Positions 1 through 4,941 of a stretch of 16,211 nt of DNA are shown here, piece by piece. The position numbers and the translations under genes are program-made. The stretch is from contig JAISLM010000101.1 of NCBI GenBank assembly GCA_031290855.1, positions 1 to 16,211 on the forward strand, in the 5' to 3' direction. Numbering within the stretch: position 1 is the stretch's first letter; the number at the start of each line of letters is the position of its first letter. The notes beneath the pieces were generated by a model. That model was not told the DNA's origin and searched no databases. It worked only from the letters and a program-made list of their open reading frames with translations. This DNA is from Spirochaetaceae bacterium. Its GTDB lineage: Bacteria; Spirochaetota; Spirochaetia; Treponematales; Breznakiellaceae.

Positions 1-130
1 TTATCGACAGGGAGTATATCGAGAATTTGCCGGAAACGGCAAAACAGGCGGATGACGGCGCGATAAACGCGGCGCTCGACAAGGCGGAAAATTTTGAGGG
101 GCTAAACCACAGGGAAATAGCGGCGCTGAG
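1..130 (+). pseudogene. hydG: N-terminal fragment of probable [FeFe]-hydrogenase maturase HydG
   Basis: Reading from base 3, the frame gives IDREYIENLPETAKQADD and then EGLNHREIAAL. This resembles the N-terminal region of HydG, which typically has an F-I-x-x-E-x-I segment followed about 40 residues later by GLTHREAAVLL. HydG is a radical-SAM tyrosine lyase that makes the CO and CN ligands of the hydrogenase H-cluster. The homology stops near base 130, where the sequence becomes the IS3 relic on the opposite strand. The frame runs on through transposase antisense sequence to a TGA at 207-209, giving a chimeric tail. The radical-SAM CxxxCxxC motif lies beyond the break, so any product would be inactive. 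The true start is left of the window. The family call is from memory of the motif; the related ThiH is a weaker alternative because it lacks the THRE-type motif. Confidence 0.6.
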
Positions 131-706
131 TGCCCGGCCGATGACCTTCCGGTCATACAGGTCAAGAACCACCGAGAGATACACCCAGCCCACCGTGGCA
201 AGCAGGTAGGTAATGTCAGAGACCCATTTCTCCCCGCTCCCTTCGGCATGAAACTCACGGTCCGGCAGGTTTTAGCAAACCGGGAGCCCGTGGTTTGAAT
301 TGGTGGCGGGGATGAATTTCCGTCTCTGCCGGGCGTTTAAGCCGTTTTCCCGCATTAACCGGGCCACCGTCAGCGGGCTCTGTCTGCGCGAAGATGACGC
401 GAACTGAAGTTTGGCCGCTTTTTTTAGGATTTCCAGCGAAGCGGAGCTTCGCACCGCCTCCCGCGGCGCCTTCACTTCCTTCCGCAGGCGGGATGGTTCC
501 TCATCCCGCGGCCGCCCGTGTCCGCTTAAAGGCGGCAGGCCTGTGCCTCCCGAATCCCGTGCCTCCCGCGTCCACCGGCGCGGCATGTTCTCGTTGATGC
601 CTAAATCCGCCGCAATCCGGCCTATCGGCTTCTCGCTTTTCTCCGCCGGCGCTTCCGCATTGAATTCCCGGGTGTACACCCGCCGTTCTTTGTCTTTCGT
701 TCCCAT
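128..706 (-). pseudogene. IS3-family OrfA/OrfB transposase, deleted and interrupted
   Basis: From the ATG at 706 the first ~95 codons form an OrfA-type helix-turn-helix protein (REFNAEAPAEKSEKPIG, then IAADLGINENMPRRW) with a charged leucine-zipper-like stretch ending SASLEILKKAAKLQ. The reading then jumps into the middle of OrfB (VARLMRENGLNARQRRKF), so the start of orfB is deleted. After SNHGLPVC there is a TAA at 272-274 where a proline is usual. The same frame then continues into the OrfB rve domain (EKWVSDITYLLATVGWVYLS, then LDLYDRKVIG), which carries the first catalytic Asp. The remaining catalytic residues are missing. RBS-like AGGAG lies 8-13 bases upstream of the start on the minus strand. 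Confidence 0.85.
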
Positions 707-778
707 CTTTATTCTCCTCTTCTGTTGTATTTCACGCTTATCTTTCTGTCTACCAGATGGGGTAAGGTACAGTCCTCA
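128..778 (-). mobile_element. IS3-family insertion sequence relic, truncated at one end
   Basis: This is a remnant of an IS3-family element (IS150/IS407-like orfA-orfB organisation) read on the minus strand. The orfA-proximal end survives. Upstream of the orfA start, at about 743-778, the minus strand reads TGAGGACTGTACC, a plausible IS3-type terminal TG sequence, with the segment CATCTGGTAGACAGAAAG a little further in. The orfB-distal end is absent: transposase homology stops near base 128 at the junction with the hydG fragment, so no matching right inverted repeat is visible. The element therefore cannot move on its own, and the break is not a simple insertion. Confidence 0.7.
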
Positions 779-788
779 GTATAATTTG

Positions 789-834
789 GGTAACATTTTC
801 AATTTGAGGAGCGGGCTCTTTTCGGTAACATTTT
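789..834 (+). repeat. Two direct copies of GGTAACATTTT upstream of metK
   Basis: GGTAACATTTT occurs at 789-799 and again at 824-834, a 35-bp period or roughly three and a half helical turns. The pair lies between the presumed IS3 end and the metK -35 box, which begins at 855. It could be a paired operator site or leftover end repeats of another mobile element. Only the two copies are visible. Confidence 0.4.
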
Positions 835-854
835 TGATGAGGCAGCGCGCCCGC

Positions 855-883
855 TTGACGGCAGTGTCAATATTTCCTACAAT
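855..883 (+). promoter_or_regulatory. Sigma-70-type promoter of metK
   Basis: TTGACG at 855-860 and TACAAT at 878-883 are separated by exactly 17 bp. Each box differs from consensus at one position. Transcription would start near 890 and leave a leader of about 110 nt before the metK start codon at 1001. No SAM-riboswitch core was recognised in that leader. Confidence 0.75.
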
Positions 884-910
884 TCAACTGGTATTTAACC
901 GATTTTTGCG

Positions 911-924
911 GGAAGCGCGCTTCC
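911..924 (+). promoter_or_regulatory. Perfect palindrome in the metK leader
   Basis: GGAAGCGCGCTTCC is a 14-bp perfect palindrome about 21 nt into the predicted metK transcript. A second weak hairpin, with GGCG and CGCC arms around a T-rich loop, lies at about 957-972, just upstream of the ribosome binding site AGGAG at 986-990. The palindrome could bind a dimeric regulator or form a short RNA stem. Confidence 0.35.
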
Positions 925-1000
925 TGGGAAAAGTTTTAATATTTTAGTATAAGGGTGGCGTTTTTTCCGCCGCGAAAAATATTTCAGGAGTTGTTTTGTT

Positions 1001-2167
1001 ATGGATAAAAGACGGTATTTTTTTACATCCGAGTCGGTCGGGGAGGGACACCCCGACAAGCTGTGTGATCAGGTTTCTGACGCTATACTGGATGCCTGCC
1101 TGCGGGACGATCCGGAGAGCCGCGTCGCCTGCGAAACCTTCGCGTCCACATCGCTCGTGCTGATCGGCGGCGAGATTACGACAAAGACCTTTGTCGATTT
1201 TCAGCAAGTCGTGCGGGAGGTGGCGAAGTCTATCGGCTACACGAATCCGGATTACGGCCTCGATTTTCAGTCGATGGCCGTTTTGGACATGATACATAGC
1301 CAGTCTCCCGACATAAGCCAGGGGGTTTCCGGGACGGGCCTGGACGAGTACAGGGGTCAGCAGGGCGCGGGCGATCAGGGCATGATGTTCGGCTTCGCCT
1401 GCACGGAAACGGAGGAACTGATGCCGCTCCCGATAACGCTGGCGCACAAGATTCTGATCAAAGCGACGGAACTGCGCAAGACCGGCGCGATAAGGTGGCT
1501 GCGCCCGGACGCTAAGAGCCAGGTGACGGTGGAGTACGAAGGGCGGAAACCGATCCGCGTGGAGGCGGTTGTCGTTTCGCACCAGCACGACCCGGATGTT
1601 TCGTATGACGAGATAAAGGAAGCGGTTATCGGGAAGATTGTTAGGCCGGTTTTGGAGCCGACCGGCCTGGTAGACGCCAAAACGAAGTTCTATATCAACC
1701 CGACGGGGCGCTTTGTCGTGGGCGGCCCCTTCGGGGACACGGGGCTGACGGGCCGTAAGATCATCGTTGACACCTACGGCGGCGCCGGCAGGCACGGTGG
1801 GGGCGCGTTTTCCGGCAAAGACCCGACGAAGGTGGACCGCAGCGCGGCCTACGCGGCCCGCTATGTCGCCAAGAACATCGTTGCCGCCGGGCTTGCCGGG
1901 TACTGCGAGATTGAGCTTGCTTACGCGATAGGCGTTCCCTTCCCCGTCTCCGTGATGGTGGATACTTTCGGAACGTCAACCGCGCCGGAAGCCAAAATCG
2001 AGGAGGTGGTCGGCAAGGTCTTCGACCTTTCGCCCTCCGGCATCATCAAGATGCTCGACCTGCGCCGTCCCATATACCAAAAGACCGCCTCCTACGGTCA
2101 CTTCGGGCGGAAGGACTTCCCCTGGGAACGGACAGACAAGGCGTCGGAACTGAAACGGCTGCTGTAG
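1001..2167 (+). CDS. metK: S-adenosylmethionine synthetase (methionine adenosyltransferase)
   Basis: This cytosolic enzyme makes S-adenosylmethionine from ATP and methionine, releasing phosphate and pyrophosphate. The 388 residues match the usual bacterial length. Visible signatures are GEGHPDKLCDQVSDAILD at residues 14-31 (His17 and Asp19 contact ATP and Mg), GAGDQGMMFG near 122-131 (the conserved nucleotide and methionine loop), and the glycine-rich P-loop-like GGGAFSGKDPTKVDRSAAY near 266-284. All three MetK subdomains appear present and intact. The start is set by AGGAG 10 nt upstream and by the N-terminal ESVGEGHPDK alignment. The gene is monocistronic by layout: a strong promoter lies upstream and a palindrome-rich non-coding region follows. 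Its product supplies SAM for methyl transfer, including the methylation of chemoreceptors such as the one at the right end of the window. Confidence 0.98.
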   Translation: MDKRRYFFTSESVGEGHPDKLCDQVSDAILDACLRDDPESRVACETFASTSLVLIGGEITTKTFVDFQQVVREVAKSIGYTNPDYGLDFQSMAVLDMIHSQSPDISQGVSGTGLDEYRGQQGAGDQGMMFGFACTETEELMPLPITLAHKILIKATELRKTGAIRWLRPDAKSQVTVEYEGRKPIRVEAVVVSHQHDPDVSYDEIKEAVIGKIVRPVLEPTGLVDAKTKFYINPTGRFVVGGPFGDTGLTGRKIIVDTYGGAGRHGGGAFSGKDPTKVDRSAAYAARYVAKNIVAAGLAGYCEIELAYAIGVPFPVSVMVDTFGTSTAPEAKIEEVVGKVFDLSPSGIIKMLDLRRPIYQKTASYGHFGRKDFPWERTDKASELKRLL

Positions 2168-2351
2168 GGGCTTAAAAGACGCACGGGGAGGGGGAGAAAT
2201 GAGAATTTGGAGGTAAACGCCTATGGCGCCTGGTACCGAATTTGCCTAGTGCCGGGGAAAAGCCGGTACGCTACATATAGTGCCGGGGTCAGAACCCGTA
2301 ACGGGATGCCTGTCACCTTTTACGGTGCCGGTAACGTCCCGGCTGTTTACG

Positions 2352-2407
2352 ACAGTTTGACGGCCCGAATAAGGAAATGCGAAGCATTTCCAGGGCCGAC
2401 AAACTGT
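2352..2407 (+). repeat. Two-tier stem-loop with GAA loop
   Basis: The inner stem GGAAATGC (2373-2380) pairs perfectly with GCATTTCC (2384-2391) around the loop GAA. The outer arms ACAGTTTG plus CGGCCC (2352-2366) pair with GGGCCG plus CAAACTGT (2393-2407). The 5' linker is six bases and the 3' linker is one base. It has no T-run, so a classic terminator is unlikely. Confidence 0.8.
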
Positions 2408-2410
2408 GCA

Positions 2411-2435
2411 ACAAAACCGCGTCAAGCGGTTTTGT
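2411..2435 (+). repeat. Perfect 10-bp stem-loop
   Basis: ACAAAACCGC at 2411-2420 pairs perfectly with GCGGTTTTGT at 2426-2435 around the loop GTCAA. It lies three bases after the preceding two-tier hairpin. The 3' arm contains TTTT inside the stem, so the hairpin could serve as a weak intrinsic terminator for metK, although it stands about 245 bp beyond the stop codon. Confidence 0.7.
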
Positions 2436-2479
2436 CCTACGATTGACCCGCCTGATTTGCCATAAAAGGAGGGAGGCGC

Positions 2480-2520
2480 GGGAATGTTCCCCAGCTACGC
2501 TGGGGCGCGTAAACATTCCC
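2480..2520 (-). terminator. Two-tier hairpin downstream of the Lgt-like gene
   Basis: The outer arms GGGAATGTT (2480-2488) and AACATTCCC (2512-2520) pair perfectly. Inside them, CCCCAGC and GCTGGGG pair at 2489-2505 around the loop TAC. The linker is zero bases on one side and six on the other. Read on the minus strand it begins about 20 nt after the stop codon of the Lgt-like gene, so termination is a reasonable role, but no strong U-tract follows. Confidence 0.4.
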
Positions 2521-2540
2521 GTTATGTGCCGTTAAATCTG

Positions 2541-3347
2541 TTACGGAGCGTCCCGACATGGACGTTTGGACGTTTTCTTATTTATATAATACAACCGAAT
2601 GATTAAACCAAATATTATTAAAATGCTTATTATTTGAGATGTTGAAAGTGACCGCCAAATCCCTCTATATACATCTCCTCTAAAATATTCGATAAAAAAT
2701 CTCCCAATAGAATAAATGCTTAGATAAACATACGAAATTTTATTTTTCATCTTTTTATGGCATAATAAATGGTTCAAAAATAAGAATAAAGCAATATTAA
2801 ATATTGCTTCAACTATTTGAATGGGGAAACGTTTAACACCATTTGCTTCCAGTATTGGGTTGATGGTATACATAAAGCCTATTTTATTTCTAATTCCATA
2901 ACAACACCCCCCTAGAAAACAGCCAATTCTTCCAAAAAAATGGAACAAAGGTATGCTTGTAAAACCTATATCGAAAAATTTCAAATATTTACTGTCTTTT
3001 TTTGAAATAACATATCCTACAATTATTCCGCCAATGAGTCCGCCGTAAAATACGCTTCCCCCAAACAAATAATTTAAAATATTGAAAAATTTCTTAAATG
3101 TATCTATTTTTTTAATATTATCTAATACATATATAAAATTCTTATAATTTACGATTGTGTAAAGTAAATGACTTCCAACGACAACGCCAATTGAAATAAT
3201 TAAAAGAAATATTATCAAATCGGAATAATCGTATTCAAATTTTTTTGCAATATAGCAAGCATAAATCCCAGCAGAAAATATGCCGCATAATACCATAATA
3301 GGGTATAGACCTAAGTCCCGGCCAAAAAGGGTAAAATAAGGGAACAT
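2541..3347 (-). CDS. Lgt-like membrane protein (divergent prolipoprotein diacylglyceryl transferase paralogue)
   Basis: The protein is 268 residues, with several hydrophobic segments and the Lgt fold signatures SVFYGGLIGG (98-107), HFFGRIGCFLGGCCYG (136-151) and a C-terminal YSIGRFFIEYFRGD (212-225). Lgt transfers diacylglycerol from phosphatidylglycerol to the lipobox cysteine of prolipoproteins at the inner membrane. Here the arginines are kept (Arg140, and Arg216/Arg223 near the end). However, the His of the FHGG motif is Tyr101, and the Asn of GRxGN is Cys143, next to another Cys pair (148-149). Housekeeping Lgt needs that His and Asn, so this is probably a paralogue with altered chemistry. 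Base composition is strikingly AT-rich compared with neighbours, suggesting transfer from a low-GC donor. The MFPYFTLFG start fits the family, but no ribosome binding site precedes it because the IS630 element begins 7 bp upstream. The last ~12 residues (KKTSKRPCRDAP) fall in richer GC and may be read-on past the original end. Confidence 0.85.
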   Translation of the reverse strand: MFPYFTLFGRDLGLYPIMVLCGIFSAGIYACYIAKKFEYDYSDLIIFLLIISIGVVVGSHLLYTIVNYKNFIYVLDNIKKIDTFKKFFNILNYLFGGSVFYGGLIGGIIVGYVISKKDSKYLKFFDIGFTSIPLFHFFGRIGCFLGGCCYGIRNKIGFMYTINPILEANGVKRFPIQIVEAIFNIALFLFLNHLLCHKKMKNKISYVYLSIYSIGRFFIEYFRGDVYRGIWRSLSTSQIISILIIFGLIIRLYYINKKTSKRPCRDAP

Positions 3348-3352
3348 ATTAT

Positions 3353-3367
3353 TACTGACCCGGCAAT
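3353..3367 (+). repeat. Left inverted repeat of IS630 element, with TA
   Basis: TA at 3353-3354 is followed by CTGACCCGGCAAT at 3355-3367. This is the exact reverse complement of the right end at 4412-4426. The match extends to 17 bp (3351-3367 against 4412-4428) if the flanking bases AT/TA are included. TA duplication is the rule for IS630/Tc1 elements. Confidence 0.9.
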
Positions 3368-3373
3368 TGTAAT

Positions 3374-4207
3374 TCAGGCATTTGCGGCATATGCTATTGC
3401 GGGATCAAGAAAATATCTCCTTATCCGCCCTGGCGTTTTATTCAGCATATTCATATGTTCTTCCGCTGCTTCTCTGAGAGCTTCTTTTGTCCGTTTCGGC
3501 GTTTTAGACACTACACCGTATTTTACATCGGCGTTTGTATGTTCGTCAGGATTCAAGTCAGGGCAGTACGGCGGTAAATAAAATAACTCTACCCGTTTCT
3601 TGTTTTTCTCCGCCCAGCCTTTCAGCAGCTTGCCTTGACGGGTTTTCGCGTTATCCGGTATCAAAAACACTTTCCGTCTTTTTCCCCGTACCAGGCGCTC
3701 CGCGAACTCTTTGAACTTTTCCGCGTTGATACCTCCTTCATATATCTTCCAAAACAGTTTCCCCTTACTGGTTATTGCCGATACCATACTCACGTCTTCT
3801 TTTTTCCCGTTACGGCTGGCTACCGGAGGCTTCCCTATCGGAGCATATCCACGCCCCCGTACATCGCCTGCTTTTACCGTCGTCCCGTCATCCCAATAGA
3901 TGTTCCCGTTTTACTCTTTCGCCCGCTTTTTATCTCAATACAGGTGTTTTCCGTCCATTTCTTTACTTTTTTCGGATCCCGTTCACAGGCATACCGGACC
4001 GGCTTTTGCGGCGTATAGTTCCACCGCCTCAAATATTCCCCCGCCTGATTTCCACCTGCTCCATATTGGATAGATAACCTGGCGGGAACATCCGGTCGCT
4101 TGTACAATTTCCATAGGGCTGCAACCGTTCTTTTTCATCCGAATGATTGTTTTTCGCCTTTCACTGAGCGCCTCAACACTCAGTTTCCTTCCCCCTTCTT
4201 TTTCCAT
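3374..4207 (-). pseudogene. IS630-family DDE transposase, frameshifted and internally deleted
   Basis: The start is the ATG at 4207 (MEKEGGRKLSVEALSERRK), opening an N-terminal helix-turn-helix with GCSPMEIVQATGCSRQVIY. After about RWKSGG the reading changes frame and resumes at GEYLRRWNYTPQKPV, near 4058, so roughly 60 expected residues are missing. A second frame change near 3905 leads to NGNIYWDDGTTVKAGDVRG, then SMVSAITSKGKLFWK, FLIPDNAKTRQGK and YLPPYCPDLNPDEHTNADVK. These carry the DDE catalytic residues: Asp in YWDD, Asp in PDN, Glu in NPDE. The C-terminus YFLDPAIAYAANA ends at TGA 3374-3376. Catalytic residues are conserved but split between frames, so the gene is inactive unless rescued by frameshifting. 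Confidence 0.88.
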
Positions 4208-4241
4208 AGTAATAAGTATATTGCTTTTATTATGAGGCTTT

Positions 4242-4394
4242 CCCAAAACTTCAGTTTTCGGGAGACAAGCCTTGCTTGGGAGACAGGCTGTGCTTGTCCA
4301 GCTACCTTGGATTTATATGAAAAAGCGGGCTTTAGTCCGGTTAGACCGCTTTTTCGGAAGCTTTCTCAAAACCAACCGGGTTTTGGGAAAAGCT
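4242..4394 (+). repeat. Stem-loop array and 18-bp tandem repeat inside the IS630 element
   Basis: Between the transposase start and the right inverted repeat lie: CCCAAAAC with GTTTTCGGG (4242-4262, one bulge); an 18-bp tandem repeat beginning GGGAGACA (4260-4277 and 4278-4295, 15 of 18 identical); GACAAGC with GCTTGTC (4264-4270 and 4292-4298); GAAAAAGCGG with CCGCTTTTTC (4319-4328 and 4346-4355); and a near-continuous 15-bp stem at 4359-4394 with core CAAAACC/GGTTTTG. No coding sequence was recognised here. Confidence 0.7.
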
Positions 4395-4411
4395 CTTATG
4401 ACAATATAAGT

Positions 4412-4426
4412 ATTGCCGGGTCAGTA
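4412..4426 (+). repeat. Right inverted repeat of IS630 element, with TA
   Basis: ATTGCCGGGTCAG at 4412-4424 is followed by TA at 4425-4426 and mirrors the left end exactly. This marks the transposase-upstream end of the element. Confidence 0.9.
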
Positions 4427-4433
4427 ATGTGAC

Positions 4434-4481
4434 CAAAATTAACGGCCAAACAGCAATTTTGCCATTTAGCCGTTAATTTTG
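4434..4481 (-). terminator. 13-bp perfect inverted repeat directly after the DUF4190-like gene
   Basis: CAAAATTAACGGC (4434-4446) pairs perfectly with GCCGTTAATTTTG (4469-4481). The 22-nt loop can form a small inner stem with GCAA/TTGC. The stem begins at the base after the stop codon of the minus-strand gene at 4482, which suits a transcription end. There is no clean U-run, so it may instead protect the 3' end of the message. Confidence 0.55.
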
Positions 4482-4754
4482 CTACAAGCCAAGCCCCGCA
4501 CCCAGGCCAGCGGCGGCTCCGACACAAATAACTGTGCAAAGAAGTCCGATAAACGAAATCACAAGCCCGATGATGCTCAGGACAAGACCCGCAACACAGA
4601 TCCCTGTCGGTTCGTTTGCCTTTTTTGCTTTTGACAAACCAATCGCGCTCAATACTATGCCAATGATAGCCAAAAGCCAGGAGACATAGCTGATACCCGG
4701 AATCCATCCACCAATGGCAGCCAAGATCCCTAGAACTAAACCCGCGATACCCAT
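4482..4754 (-). CDS. Small DUF4190-like membrane protein
   Basis: This 90-residue, very hydrophobic protein has an N-terminal glycine-rich helix (IAGLVLGILAAIGGW), a second segment (YVSWLLAIIGIVLSAIGLSK), a short charged loop KAKKANEPTG at about 42-51, and two more hydrophobic stretches ending in a GAAAGLGAGLGL tail. The pattern GIAGLVLGILA...IGLVLSIIGL resembles DUF4190 proteins, small inner-membrane proteins of unknown function. GGAGGG lies 6-7 nt before the ATG on the minus strand, a good promoter lies upstream, and a perfect inverted repeat follows the stop. It therefore looks like a complete single-gene unit. The original neighbour downstream may have been the Lgt-like gene before the IS630 insertion. 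No enzymatic motif is visible and I assign no function. Confidence 0.75.
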   Translation of the reverse strand: MGIAGLVLGILAAIGGWIPGISYVSWLLAIIGIVLSAIGLSKAKKANEPTGICVAGLVLSIIGLVISFIGLLCTVICVGAAAGLGAGLGL

Positions 4755-4794
4755 AAAACCCTCCTAATAGATTTTGCTCTTAAATAACTTGATT

Positions 4795-4824
4795 AGTATA
4801 AACAATATTGAATATTTTTGTCAA
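4795..4824 (-). promoter_or_regulatory. Sigma-70 promoter of the DUF4190-like gene
   Basis: On the minus strand TTGACA (complement of 4819-4824, perfect consensus) is followed after 18 bp by TATACT (complement of 4795-4800, one mismatch). The spacer and flanks are AT-rich. The predicted start is about 30-35 nt upstream of the coding sequence. Confidence 0.75.
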
Positions 4825-4878
4825 TAGAAATTTTTCTTTTTGTCGTTAATAAGTGATAAGTCCACCCCCTACAGTAAC

Positions 4879-4915
4879 GGGGGAGTGCGAACCCGCGGTT
4901 CGCCGTTCACCCCCC
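4879..4915 (+). repeat. Two-tier hairpin with CGC loop before the rve transposase
   Basis: The inner stem GCGAACC (4887-4893) pairs perfectly with GGTTCGC (4897-4903) around the loop CGC. The outer arms are GGGGG (4879-4883) and CCCCC (4911-4915), with GTG/CAC able to add pairs. A further CCCCC lies at 4865-4869, which could compete for the G-run. It sits 13 nt before the transposase ribosome binding site, so it may form part of the element's end or repress its translation. Confidence 0.65.
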
Positions 4916-4941
4916 TCGGATAAGATAGGAGGATGAAGTAC

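Larger units (their letters stand above)
2168..2540 (+). other. Palindrome-rich non-coding region after metK
   Basis: No credible gene was found in these 373 bases. They hold TAGTGCCGGGG twice (2247-2257 and 2278-2288), a GTACCG/CGGTAC pair (2233-2238 and 2264-2269), CCCGT-A-ACGGG at 2295-2305, CACC/GGTG arms near 2314-2327, and then three strong stem-loops listed separately. An open frame from a TTG at 2207 crosses all of these palindromes and resembles no protein, so I treat it as spurious. The region may act as a bidirectional transcription end between metK (+) and the Lgt-like gene (-), or as a cluster of REP-like elements. Confidence 0.6.
3355..4424 (-). mobile_element. IS630-family element, ends intact, transposase decayed
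   Basis: This 1,070-bp element is bounded by perfect 13-bp inverted repeats (CTGACCCGGCAAT and its complement), each flanked by TA, as expected for IS630/Tc1-mariner cut-and-paste insertion. The transposase gene inside is frameshifted and internally deleted, so movement would need a transposase supplied in trans. About 200 bp between the transposase start and the right inverted repeat is non-coding and packed with stem-loops. The left end abuts the Lgt-like gene and the right end lies close to the hairpin after the DUF4190-like gene. Confidence 0.9.

Noticed and set aside
890..1000. SAM riboswitch in the metK leader
   Set aside because: The ~110-nt leader shows none of the recognised SAM-I, SAM-II or SMK core sequences; only a short palindrome and a weak hairpin are seen.
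944..1795. 283-codon frame antisense to metK
   Set aside because: The metK frame on the other strand is unambiguous and full length; the antisense product has no recognisable motif.
2207..2446. 79-codon frame from a TTG after metK
   Set aside because: It crosses several perfect palindromes and a direct repeat, its product resembles no protein, and the hairpins explain the sequence better, although GGAGG lies nearby.
2352..2520. CRISPR array or retron-like non-coding RNA
   Set aside because: The hairpins do not share a repeat sequence with regular spacers, and no cas gene or reverse transcriptase is present in the window.
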